Shown here one piece after another: positions 24,801 to 34,945 of a stretch of 64,000 bases of DNA. Source of the DNA: Litoditis marina (Eukaryota; Nematoda; Chromadorea; Rhabditida; Rhabditidae); contig OZ038434.1 of assembly GCA_964036275.1 (NCBI GenBank), positions 36,355,279-36,419,278 on the forward strand, in the 5' to 3' direction. Both the position numbers and the translations under genes were made by a program. Positions within the stretch are counted from its first letter, which is position 1; every line of letters starts with the position of its first letter. The notes beneath the pieces are model-generated. The model was not told the DNA's origin. It ran no database searches and saw nothing but the letters and a program-made list of their open reading frames with translations.

Positions 24801-27800
24801 CCGTCTGGAGGCAATGTTTTGAAATATTCGCACTTCAAATATTAATTTCCATCGAATTGTATCGCGCGCAGCGCGAAGCGCTGTGCGAGATTTGTCTTTG
24901 GTCCGGCTAATGCGCGCCTCCGTTTTTTTAGTTTACCCACAAAAAAGCTCAACTTTGCAGAACAAAACTTTAAAGAATTAGGAAATGTTCTACAGCATAT
25001 TTGCAAGTTGTGTCCCAAATTTGAACAAAATCCGTTGAGTTTGAGCTCAGTTATGACGTTTTCGCTTCATCCAGAGCGCCAACTTCCGTCGTGTGTCCTT
25101 CCGTTGTGCGCAGGTGCCATATCTCGGTCATAACTGACCAGATTTGGCTAAAATTTGTAGTGATGACAGAACTCATATAAAAATTGAATGAGCGCAAAGT
25201 TTTTTCTGAAAAAAATTAATTTTCACCAAGTTACGACCTTTCGAAATAAATGTCTCTGCGTCTCTTCATTTTGTGCACTCTCTCGCTCTCTCTGTCAGGT
25301 CGATTAAGCAAACTCACAAACTGTCTTGTAAGTTAGGGTAAGACTGCCCGATTTCGATGCAATTCAAACAGGATACCATCGTCACTTCAGTTTAAATATT
25401 AAAGAATCTATTCATGACGTCATTCAGGATTCTGGAGATCAGATGACGTCATCTTTGAAAAGTGCAAAGTTGCCCTCAAATATTTCTCCGAATGATGATA
25501 ATAGTTGGCAAGTGAGTTGATAACGATGGAAATTCATCTAAACATGTCGTATTCCGAGATTCTGAAGGCCAGATGACGTCAAATTTTTTAAAAGTACAAA
25601 GTTGACGTCAAATTATTCTTCAAATGATAATAATAGTGGGCGACTGGTTTAATAACGATAGAACTTCATCTAAACATGTCGTTATCTGAGATTCTGGAGG
25701 CCAGGGGACTTAATACTGGAAAATACAAAGTTGACGTCAAATATTTCTCCAAATGATGACAATAGTTGGCGAGTGGGTTATTAACGATGGAGCTTCATCG
25801 AAAGGTGTCGTATTCTGGAATTCTGAAAGCCAGATGACGTCATATTCAAAAGTTCAAAGTTGACGTCAAATATGTTCACAAATGATAATAATAGTTGGCA
25901 AGTGGGGTATTAACGGTGGAACTGCATCTGAACATGACGTATTCTGGAATTCTGAAAGCCGGATGACGTCATTTTTGAAAAGTGCAAAGTTGACGTCACA
26001 TATATTTTCGAATAATGGTAATATCTTAGAAAGGGTCAATTAACGGTGAAAATCAATCTAAGAGTGACGTATTCTGGGATTCTGGAGACCAGATGACGTC
26101 ATTTTTGAAAAGTGCAAAGTTGACGTCACATATATTTTTAAATGTGAAAATATCTCAAAAATGGTATATTAACGATGAAACTTCATCTAAATATGATCTC
26201 AGATGACGTGAATTTTAAAAAAGAATGGACGTGAAATATGTTTTCGAATGCTGAAAGTTTCTTAAAAATGGTCGATTTACGGTGAAACTTAATTCAAACA
26301 TGATGTTTTCTCGGATTCTGAAGGGCAGATAAAGTAAGTTTTCAGAGCCGCAATGTTGACGTCATTTTTTTCGAATGGTGGTAATACTTGACAAGTGGTT
26401 CATTAAGAAAACAATTTTATCTGCACGGTACAGATCAAAACAGCTCTCTACATACCTACGGCATGTTTACAAAAAGAGAAAAATTCATGAAAAAGTGGGG
26501 GCCCAACGACTGTGAGATTTGTCTTCTTCTGTGCGCCCCTTAGACAGCTACACTCAAATGAAGCAGCTACTGCTACAAAAACCGAAAAATACTCATGTAT
26601 AACTGTTAATTACAAACATACAAAAGTCGTAAAATATCTTTTCAAACCTGTAAACTAGAATCTACAAATCACAGCTGCGAACAAGAGAACAACTGTTGAA
26701 TAACATAAAAAACGTTATAGCAGCTAGAATTGAAGTAATGACAAAAAATGCCAACCATTGTGCACAAAACCAGGAACTCTATAATTGACTACGTTGAGTT
26801 AACATCTGTGATTTGTAGATTCTAGTTTACAGGTTTGAAAAGATATTTTACGACTTTTGTATGTTTGTAATTAACAGTTATACATGAGTATTTTTCGGTT
26901 TTTGTAGCAGTAGCTGCTTCATTTGAGTGTAGTTGTCTAAGGGGCGCACAGCAGAAGACAAATCTCACAGTTGTTGGGCCCCCACTTTTTCATGAATTAT
27001 ACCATTGTGTTTATCATCTGATTCACCACTGTTTTCGGTCCATTTGTTCAGTTTTCGGTCATGTATAGCCAAAATCATGAACATTTATATAGTGTGGACC
27101 CATCATTTTCGGTTGAGATTTGTGAATGATAGCGTGTACAGAGATCAAACAACAACAGTGATTCCATCACTCCCTTTATGACCTTATCGCAAGACAATGT
27201 GAATTATATTTCTGAGGAGGTCGAACAGAGTCGTTTTGGAGGTGCGGAAGCTAGACGTGCATTTCATTCGTACTTGTGAGTTGTTTTATCCGTATTCTGC
27301 GCTGTTATATTGCTTTTAATTTACTGGTAATCCCCAAATGATGTTTGTCGGCTTTCCTACTGCCGATATTTTATTTTCTCCTCTTGTATATCACATGCTT
27401 TCATGTAAATAAATAAAGCAATCAATCAAAAAAGTAACCAAACGTTTGTTGTAGTTTGATCTCGATTTGATCTCGATAGAAGTCGTTCACTAGTCACGAC
27501 CAAGAAGCAACGGGATAGGACAACACACACCGTATAGGCTTACTCACTCTGGAAATATCGAACCCAGATTTAGGATTTGTCAAACCGTTGTGGACACCGT
27601 ACAATCGATTTTGTAAGGGGCGGGGTTTGGCGAGGGGCCAGCCAGTCTGCGTATCATTGATCTACACACTCTCTCGTCCGCTGGTAGATATTCAACGACC
27701 GCTCGTCCCGCATCGTTCAATCAATCGAACCCTCTGCTGTCTTTATGGGAAAAATTGCGACTATAGCGATTGCCCGAGTTTTGGAAACGGCGCAGTTCCT

Positions 27801-30800
27801 CGAACTACCAGAAAAAACATCTTCATATGTTTTTTACAAAGAGAAAAGACCGAATGGAAAAAAAATGAGGCCATTTCAATGGCTTTTGGAAAGATTAGTT
27901 TTCGAACATCTGAAAATTTTAGCAAAGTAATCAACGTTTTCAATCTGCCCATGAGAGTTCGTTGACTTTTCTTTCAATGTCTTGAACTGAAAAAAAATTA
28001 AAGACGGTTTTGTTTTTCTATGAACTTAATATTTCCAGGGCCGGATCACGAAGAGTGTAAGAAACCTTCTAGAGCAATCGACAACATAGAAAAAACTTAT
28101 GCTGAAAAAACAAATTATTTTTTAAGGAAGACTTCAATCTCGTAAGATTGATGTTTGTTTTACTAGTTCACTCTTTGTTCTACTAAGAACAAAGAGTAAA
28201 CTAAGTTAGAAAAGCTCAACTGTATTTTGTTTGTTTATTTGATGAAAATATGTGTGTGAAACGTAGTATATAAACACTAAACACATAAATATTCTACTAC
28301 AGATATTTTTTTCTTTTTTATCCTAGTTAGAGGGATCTTGTCAGTGCACCCATCGCGCACAATCAACTTTTATTTTTTTCAATCAAACTTTTATTTTTTT
28401 CTAAAAAGAAATGTTTGGTTTGCGTTTCGCGCGCGACGTCGAATTGCGGACTCTGCCCGGCGACACGCTAAACCACACTACAATAAATATTTCAGTCTCG
28501 GATCGTTCGTTACATATTATAGAGAATATTTTTATTGTTTTGTTTGTTGTTGTGTGTTTACGCCGGTTCCGCATCCCATGAGTATCGTTTAGGTGTGGGG
28601 GGGGGGGGGTTTCTTTTGAATCTCACCTTTTCATCTCGCTTGGGTATTCTGAAACGTCTAATACTTTACTTAGAACTAATATTAACATTATTTGTTTCAA
28701 TGACCGTCAACATTCAGGGTTTATCGGGCTACTTATCGTGTAACTTCAGCTCTCCCATTTCCATTCACACATGTCCTACGTGGCGCTTTCCCTTATTTTT
28801 GAAACTGACATCAAGCAATACTTAGAAATAACATTATGTATCAATTTATATTTATTTCAAATGATGAGAGAAGTAAGAATACAGTGGCTTATTTACCTAG
28901 GCTAGGTCTTATTAGAAACTGCATGCTATAAGTTATTCCATGATTTTGCTTCGATATTAGGAAAATTAATTCCGATATTAGTTTTCTCTGCCCGCGTCCG
29001 TTCGAGAAGTTTTACATGAAAGAGTGTATGATGTTTTATTTAGTGAAGTAACAATAAAAATAGAACTTGCCTTTTCTGCGCCGTTGGTCTTGGTTTAGTA
29101 CGCTGATGAGCGACCAGGTGAGCATATAATTCGGGGTCATCAACATCACCTCATCGCTTTTGTATTATAAGCAAAATTTTCAATTATTTGTCCTCACTTC
29201 TACACGTTATTCCTCTCTTGGTCTTCATATCTTTCTTGATTATCATTAATCAATTCTCTAATGCAAGTTTTGGCTTTCAGCAGCAATCATATCGCAAATA
29301 TGGTGACGACCGAAAAAAGCAGTCGGTAACTAGCTGGCCCTATCTGGTTTCGTCGTCAAATTGGAGTGAGAACGCTCGCACCACCCACCATGTTGATGTT
29401 CCTCTTCAAGTCTCAGGTATATTCAAATTTCAAATAGTTTAAAATGCACATAATTTCAAACGTGAGGAGATGTGCCATTAAAGCACCCGTTCTCCTCATA
29501 GCTGTAAACTATCTCTATTTAGTAACTCTCGCCAGAAACGCCAAGTTTGAACTTCATCCGGTATCCGGGTATGACTGGTCACCAAAATTGACTTCTTTGA
29601 AAATGCTGTGGACAACAAAGTTTCCCTATGTTCGCAACAAAGTCCCACTATTTTCCAAAAAAGCAGCCCGTTTTCTCGCAATACCGACGTCAAGTTCCAT
29701 GGTTTCTATAATTTGACAGAAAGTGAATAAAGAAATTCTAATTTTGACAGCTATTTAGTCAAGGTTATGGGACGGTGGATCTAAAACTACAAACCAAACT
29801 ATTTTATGTAAAGCAGTTAGCTAAATTGCCGTGTATTTCAGTGACTACAGTGATTTTCTTTCGAATTTACCAATCCTTCGTGAAAAGGCAAATATATTCA
29901 CACTAAGATTGTAGCTATATTGATAAATAAATGGAAAATGAGTCGAAATTTCACTATAAAACATCAAATTCCATTGTTGTTTCTTTCGGTAATTCCCAAA
30001 CATTAAGCATAAACCACTATGGGGTAGGCTTTTGTTTTTTGCACTATGTTCAAGTGTATAGTCCTGTTGTGCTACGCGTTTCGGTCAAGCTGTCAAATAT
30101 CGTACGGTCGTGTTGCGTGGACAGGCTGGATGTCGCTACAATACGTACCTGACCACTTAGCCACTACCTTTAAAATATTGCGGTGCAAACGTATGAGATC
30201 GTTGCGTTGGTGATTATAAGAATATAATAGAGAAGGTCTCTCTCCTCGCAGTTTTGTATGAAAAGCTCGTATGTTCTCTTCACAACCACTAGTAATCTGA
30301 GTAGCACTTATAAAGACTGTTGTTGAATTTTGTTGATCGAAGCTGAACCATGTTTAGGAAGTTCAAGAATTATGTACTGTCTGTAGTCTACCCATATCAT
30401 ACTTCAGGCTTCGCTAATCTCCGAATGTCGTCGCCTTTTCCCGACTGACAGCATCCTCTGGATGGAAAACAGGTGGGAATTGTATATTCAGAAGTGAACG
30501 TGAATGTTATGAAGCTTTTCTTTATCATCATAAACCAGTAAAGTTGTCCGGATAGTCAGAAAAAATTGAGAAACGAACGACTTTTTCGCCAAAAAGAAGA
30601 AAATCGGTCTACCTTCGATGAAAAATCATGAATTTTCACGTTTTGACATCGGGAAACGGACTACTGTTCGTCGTTCAGTCAGACCTTACTGGTATATGTT
30701 CATCATCATCAAGAGTAAATGTGCACTCTCCTTTCACCCCCATTCTATGCTAGTTTGGTGCTCCGTGTTTGCGGGGTCAGAATGTAGACACTCATTCTTA

Positions 30801-31340
30801 ATTAAACGTATATTGTTATTTGGCAAAATCAAAGAATAAAGATCCTAATCACACAGTCAGAACAACAAACTCAATTGATTTATAGTTGCAGCGATCATCC
30901 TCTCTCATCTAATGTTAATAGTTGTGTCCATAGAGTCATGTTCATGAAATGGACTGGTTTTCGGCTGTTTTGTAATGAACTGTGAGACATTTCAAGCATG
31001 TAAGCGATAGATTACGGTGACAGAGTTAATCTCGGTGGATGGCTGAATGACATTCTTCGTGTAGACGTTTTATTCTACGTCTTTTTGCAGGGTTCGTGAT
31101 CTCTCCACTATCAACGCTGAAAGGAGCTTCCGCAAGAGAAACTTGCTTCACCTGTTCTACGATATATTTCGTTATTTTTATGTGAATATAAAAAATATTA
31201 AATGCAATATATTGGCTCACATTCTATTATCACAACATTGTTGTTTTGTCTTTAAAGGGAGAGAGAGCAGAAAACTCCAAGAAAATTTTTCCAAGTGTTT
31301 TTGGCCAACTATCAAAAATGTACATGGAAGCCGAATATGA
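21803..31340 (+). CDS. Unidentified multi-exon basic protein (model uncertain)
   Basis: The family is not recognised. The best-supported exons are 23292-23365, 23597-23686, 24447-24543, 24601-24663, 29281-29325, 30408-30472 and 31091-31340 (TGA). They have TTTCAG-type acceptors and chain without phase conflict. Possible 5' exons are 21803-21820 (ATG) and 22323-22397; the link from there to 23292 is unresolved, partly because a coding-like stretch near 22640-22910 is overlain by MITE B and MITE A. The product would be Arg/Lys-rich with no membrane segment in the well-supported part. The 24664-29280 intron is 4.6 kb and holds a tRNA and a large insertion. A pair of inverted repeats (28318-28430, 31665-31795) brackets the last three exons, so these could instead belong to a separate mobile gene. 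Confidence 0.42.
22017..22170 (+). mobile_element. tRNA-derived SINE-like repeat (family 2), copy 1
   Basis: A decayed A box, a clear B box (cacccgggttcgatccc) and a common 3' body beginning 'gtcagtgatgagacttgatt' and ending 'ttcagagacta'. The second copy is at 33985. It is tRNA-related in its first 70 bases but cannot fold as a normal tRNA. Confidence 0.65.
22435..22622 (-). mobile_element. Family 3 tRNA-like repeat, copy 3
   Basis: A diverged copy with a 'gctcgaacctgcgagcaaaa' segment and the typical 'gatatacagtaccctc' end. Confidence 0.55.
22698..22812. mobile_element. MITE B copy
   Basis: Palindromic copy. It lies inside an otherwise open coding-like stretch (GSDEVSVDLLSTGSGKG before it), so it may have interrupted an exon of the surrounding gene. 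Confidence 0.75.
22889..23029 (+). mobile_element. MITE A copy
   Basis: Full-length diverged copy, 'tatactacaagta' to 'gaccaacactata'. Confidence 0.75.
23715..23940. mobile_element. Foldback element with 'actgagactcctacagta' ends
   Basis: The ends are inverted copies ('ctactgagactcctacagta' and 'tactgtaggagtctcagt'). It matches the inner part of the 17581-17940 element. Intronic. Confidence 0.75.
24005..24225 (+). mobile_element. Repeat F (same family as the first insertion in the Maverick polymerase)
   Basis: Starts near 'aggaatgcatgctcacacg' and ends near 'cgaagcgaagtgaatgaata'. The reverse complement of the same sequence, diverged, forms the insertion at 37421-37669. Non-coding. Confidence 0.65.
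24742..24813 (+). tRNA. tRNA-Thr (anticodon CGT)
   Basis: 72 nt with a complete cloverleaf. The acceptor GCCTCTA pairs with TGGAGGC plus discriminator A. A box TAGCTCAGTGG, anticodon stem TCTGT/ACAGA with loop CTCGTAA, and B box GGTTCAATCCC. No intron. It appears identical to the tRNA at 46620, and the downstream flank is also shared. Confidence 0.93.
25431..26400 (+). repeat. About eight 130-bp tandem repeats carrying TGACGTCA motifs
   Basis: Period close to 130 bp, tracked by 'ccagatgacgtca' at 25442, 25572, 25701, 25832, 25962, 26092, then shorter spacing at 26202 and 26325. Most units have a second motif, 'aaagttgacgtca', about 25 bp on. Units differ by point changes. TGACGTCA is the palindromic CRE/ATF consensus, so each unit offers one or two such sites. 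Whether they are bound is unknown. Confidence 0.85.
26481..26995. repeat. 510-bp foldback (arms about 190 bp)
   Basis: The left arm begins 'ttcatgaaaaagtgggggcc' and the right arm ends with its complement. The arms are nearly identical over about 190 bp around a 130-bp centre. High arm identity suggests recent origin or gene conversion. Confidence 0.85.
26998..27210 (+). repeat. Right half of the tRNA-associated duplicated segment
   Basis: Corresponds to 46740-46962 with few differences. Together with 24739-24862 it makes one copy of a 345-bp segment that includes the tRNA-Thr gene. Confidence 0.8.
27211..28317. other. Intronic stretch with a weak coding-like patch
   Basis: A copy of the dispersed 'tgtagtttgatctcgat' repeat lies near 27450-27540. 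The 27590-27965 interval has overlapping open frames (for example one with RPNGKKMRPFQWLLERL) but no recognisable family and no obvious splice context. It is not called as a gene. Confidence 0.4.
28318..28430 (+). repeat. Left member of an inverted-repeat pair
   Basis: Shares 'gtgcacccatcgcgcacaat' and T-rich sequence, inverted, with 31665-31795. The pair brackets 3.2 kb. It could be the termini of one transposon or two independent insertions. Confidence 0.65.
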
Positions 31341-31664
31341 TCTTATGAAAGTGTGATGACGTTCACCCGTGGAGCCAGTTCATGTTTCTAATATTAATAT
31401 TATCAAGATGACTTCTTTATACTTGCCTCCTACTCTTTCCACATAGAACTCGAATTGAACGATATTAGACAAGTTCTTTGAATCACCTGTGAAACACATA
31501 TGACCGGTATACAGTTCGATGATCTGAATCATGGTTAGAAGATATACACCGGTCTCAGCAACATACTAAATTGATTGACACAGCAGAAATAATGACTTCG
31601 GTAGCTTTGACCCGTGTAAATTGAATTCTCGATAAGAAAAACTCGTCCGTATGCAATGTGACGT

Positions 31665-31795
31665 GTCGATGAGAGCGCAAACCAAACATTTCTTTTTGAA
31701 AAAAATAAAAGTTTGATTGAAAAAAATAAAAATTGATTGTGCGCGATGGGTGCACTGACAGGATCTCCTGGAGATGTCTCAACCTCTAACTAGAA
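31665..31795 (-). repeat. Right member of an inverted-repeat pair
   Basis: Inverted copy of 28318-28430, abutting the foldback that starts at 31796. Confidence 0.65.
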
Positions 31796-32392
31796 TTTGT
31801 ATAAAAAAACGATGTAAAGTGAGAGACGATTAGCTTTTGAGATTGAACTGCATGGAATATAGAAAAGGAGGACAATAACTCAAGAGGGAAATAAAAAATC
31901 TAATCTCGCAATTTTCATGGGTCAAAAACATTTTGTTTTTCAGTGAAAAAAAACCTTGCAGCAAACAATTAGATGAAACGTCCTAATATGATTATCACCA
32001 TTGATTCAAAAATGATAACAGAACAGAGTACACTATAAGTTTCTTGAATATTCATGTAAAGTTAGCATTCTAATAGCCTAAGTGTGCACTTTGTCATTTC
32101 ACGTTTCCGAGTTCTGCTGTGTTTAACATGTTTCACGTGACTGTGCGATAGACTGACAGTATAGCTGATTTTTGTTTCAGATACGTTTTTAGTGTAAGCG
32201 GACATTTCTAAAAGATTTAGCATATATTTTTTGAATCAGTCTGTCAGGATGATCATGAAAATTGCGAGATTAGATTTTTTATTTCCCTCTTGAGTTATTG
32301 TCCTCCTTTTCTATATTCCATGCAGTTCAATCTCAAAAGCTAATCGTCTCTCACTTTACATCGTTTTTTTATACAAATTGTCCTCATTTTCT
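31796..32392. mobile_element. Foldback element with nested MITE A, copy 1
   Basis: Arms of about 120 bp (31796-31925 and 32258-32392, 'gattgaactgcatggaatat' and complement) enclose a unique centre that contains MITE A at 32030-32163. The same arrangement recurs at 57833-58385. Confidence 0.8.
32030..32163 (+). mobile_element. MITE A copy nested in a foldback
   Basis: Full-length diverged copy within the centre of the foldback at 31796-32392. Confidence 0.8.
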
Positions 32393-32524
32393 ATATTTCC
32401 GAAGGAAATAATGAATCAATAGATAGGAAATAATGAGCATCTAATCAATTATTATTAAACTTTTTTCAACGTAACAATGAATACTAAGTTGATTTGCAGA
32501 ACATAAACTGCGTTAGAACTCTGG

Positions 32525-33262
32525 TTAGTAAGCATTCTCTCAGAAACCGTGATCAATCCTTGATTTCGGGCAGCGCACGTGTGGCGCCGTCCATTTTTTC
32601 TTCCTTCGTGACGATTTGGCTCAGTCGGCAGAGCAGCGCACTTCAGTTCAGTAGGCCGAGGGTTCGAATCCTTTCACGGACAGCATTTTTGTTTTTGTTC
32701 GATTAACCTTTTTATGTAGTCAGGATCTCTACGGATTAACACAATTGTTTTTCCAATATATTTTGATCTATTCAAACCACCAAAAGGCGGAACAACAGCT
32801 CACTGCGCACACTCCGCACATCTAGAAGTGATTGTCAAAGCAGCTAAATGCAATGTTTCCAAGGCGATAAAATGACTCATTTTTAACCGATTGGTCCAAG
32901 ATTTCAGATTTACACATAACTCTGCTGTTTCTAACTATCATCCAAATTTCAGACGAATCGGTTAAATTCGTCGGTTTTGCGGCCGCCGCGCCACGCCGCG
33001 CCACGCCGCGCCACGCCACGCGGCCGCCGTCGGAAGACATTTTTGCGAGACGATATTCAGCATAACTGTAGATCACTGGTCGCACATTAAATATCGAATA
33101 GCTCAATGATAAAACCTTTCCTCCTCTATCTCTTTCCATCAAAATCTCAAAAATCCGTTCAGGAGTTTTTGAGAAAATGGCATAAAACCACTTTTGAAAG
33201 TCCGCAATGTTGTGATCAAAAACTAATCTGCGCAGCGCTTCGCGCTGCGCGCGATATAGCAT
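32525..33262 (+). mobile_element. tRNA-headed 740-bp repeat (family 1), copy 1
   Basis: Starts near 'gcattctctcagaaaccgtg'. It contains a pol III-like A box (tggctcagtcggcagagcag, 32617) and B box (gagggttcgaatcc, 32659), then about 550 bp of body with a cgccacgccgcg-rich patch. It ends in a GC-rich hairpin 'gcgcagcgcttcgcgctgcg' followed by 'gata'. The second full copy is at 59935-60645, with partial copies at 58460 and 59275. Either a SINE-like element or a non-autonomous DNA element that captured a tRNA-like head. Confidence 0.7.
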
Positions 33263-33984
33263 AGTCGAGATTTAGAAACGAAACTATGCAACTTTTGAAA
33301 ACCAAAAAGTGTTTATTTATGAAATTTGATACTTTCTCTCTTTAAATAAAACTTCACCTTCGGGTAATGAGTTAATTTCATTTAGTCAAGGCCCAAAATA
33401 TATTATTCTAATGATTTTAACCATTACATTCTCTTTGTCTAATGCATACTCTGCTATTCTTTTTCGTAAGCTTGAGTGACCCAGATATATCACTGGAGGT
33501 GTTTCTGATTCGTACTTCGATGTTTACGGTTCCCACTATCATGTCAATAACCGTTGATCTAGAAACGGCATAGTTTATACTACAATTTTACAATTAACAA
33601 AGTTGTCAGTGATAACTCACGTGAGTTCCTTTAACGGTTAAACGGGTGCAGTTGTTTTTCATGTCTTTTTGTATTTTGTTGATTCAACATAATATATAAA
33701 CTAGTATATCTCATTGTTATATTTATTTGAAACAAAAATAATCGTTGTCATTGAGACATTTTGGATGTTATTATGGAAATATGTGCTCAGTGAAAAATGC
33801 CACTCAAAATCGTTTCGACCCTGATTCAACACGATTTTGGTATTGTTCTCAGAGGGTTATATTCGATTTTGAGTGGCACCTTTCACTGAGCACACATTTT
33901 GATAATATTATGTCTGATTTTTACATCTGCTCCAACCCATTTTCTGATCAGATGGCTATGTTCCCTTGCTGTTAGAGAGAGGCT

Positions 33985-34133
33985 CTATAGCCGAGTGGTA
34001 GTGCGTTTGGCGCCGCCTAGAGCACCCGGGTTCGATCCCCCTCCCCCCGTCAGTGATGAGACTTGATTACCGCCCCAGGCAGAAGCCCCGTGTTGATTGG
34101 TTTAGTTCAGAGACTATTTTGTTGTTTGATTCG
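33985..34133 (+). mobile_element. tRNA-derived SINE-like repeat (family 2), copy 2
   Basis: A better preserved A box than the 22-kb copy (tatagccgagtggtagtgcg), then the same B box and 3' body. The anticodon arm is distorted, so it is not a functional tRNA. Confidence 0.7.
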
Positions 34134-34450
34134 GAGACCAGACATTAATACCTATAAATAGTCGCTAAGAGCTTTTTTCTGATAATTTGTTTTCCGACAG
34201 TTTTGATTAGGCTCTATTTTGGAAAAAAAAGTGAGAACTTTAAACAAAACCGTGAAGTCAAAAAACAAGCAGCAAAACACGGAAATTAAACTTTCAATAT
34301 ACACAAACTCTTGAATACAAAAAATATCATAACTTAAACTTAATCTCCTTGTTCTACTCAATCTTCTCTGTTATCTTGGAATTGAAAAAAAAAGATCACA
34401 AAGGTAGTAACATAGTTCCCTACAAATTGAAGATGTATGTATGCGGAAAT

Positions 34451-34840
34451 CATACTAGAAGTAGTGTGAATAGTCACGTAAAGTTAGCATTCTAATGAGG
34501 CATCGTGCAGTTTTTCGGCGAATTCTTTATTTAACCGCGTTTTTTGTTAACCGCGCCAGTTAACCGTTAACCAAAAAAATGGTTAACACTTTTGTTAACC
34601 ACTTAGTAACCGCGAATTTCGCCCAAAAGACGTTAGAAAAAAAGGTTACCAAAGAGTTAACAGAAAAATGGTTAAATGGTTAACTGTAAAAAATGGTTAA
34701 ATGGTTAACGGTTAACTGGCAGGGTTAACGAAATTCGCGGTTCCTTGTGGAGTTTGCCAAGTTTTTCTTTATACGTTTCTGTATTCTGCTCTGTCAACCT
34801 GTTTCACGTGACTGTGCAATTGACTAACAGTAGTAGTATA
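34451..34840 (+). mobile_element. MITE A interrupted by a gttaacc word repeat
   Basis: The two halves of MITE A (34451-34515 and about 34745-34840) are separated by 230 bp built of 'ggttaac'/'gttaacc' words. The inserted unit has complementary ends ('cggcgaattc' and 'cgaaattcgcgg'), consistent with a foldback that inserted into the MITE. Confidence 0.75.
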
Positions 34841-34842
34841 CT

Positions 34843-34945
34843 TCACCCGGATTTACATCGAACCCCCCAAATTCGCAGATCCCATATACAGCGATAAATC
34901 TATTTTCCCAGCCCCCAGGATCATACATCACTTTCCTCACTGTCC
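34843..34945 (-). repeat. Single-copy satellite monomer plus flank
   Basis: Reads as the reverse complement of one 48-bp satellite unit ('acttcacccggatttacatc', 'ccaaattcgcagatcccata') followed by the same non-satellite flank ('cagcgataaatctattttc') that borders the big array at 43.9 kb. Confidence 0.85.

Larger units (their letters stand above)
24863..26997. mobile_element. 2.1-kb insertion in the tRNA-flanking repeat
   Basis: The tRNA downstream flank continues without interruption at 46738 but is split here. The paralogous sequence resumes at 26998, defining a 2.1-kb insertion with at most a 2-bp (TA/AT) duplication. The left end is a GC-rich palindrome (tatcgcgcgcagcgcgaagc) shared with the ends of the elements at 33262 and 60645. 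The right end is a 510-bp foldback. Between them is a tandem array. There is no coding capacity. Possibly a composite of two or three elements. Confidence 0.7.

Noticed and set aside
25431..26400. CRISPR-like array
   Set aside because: The units are about 130 bp and diverged throughout without constant repeats and unique spacers, and the genome is eukaryotic.
32610..32682. tRNA gene candidate in the family 1 repeat
   Set aside because: The acceptor stem is mismatched and the sequence is dispersed in four copies; tRNA-like only.
33985..34060. tRNA gene candidate
   Set aside because: A and B boxes are present but acceptor and anticodon stems do not pair; treated as a SINE-like head.
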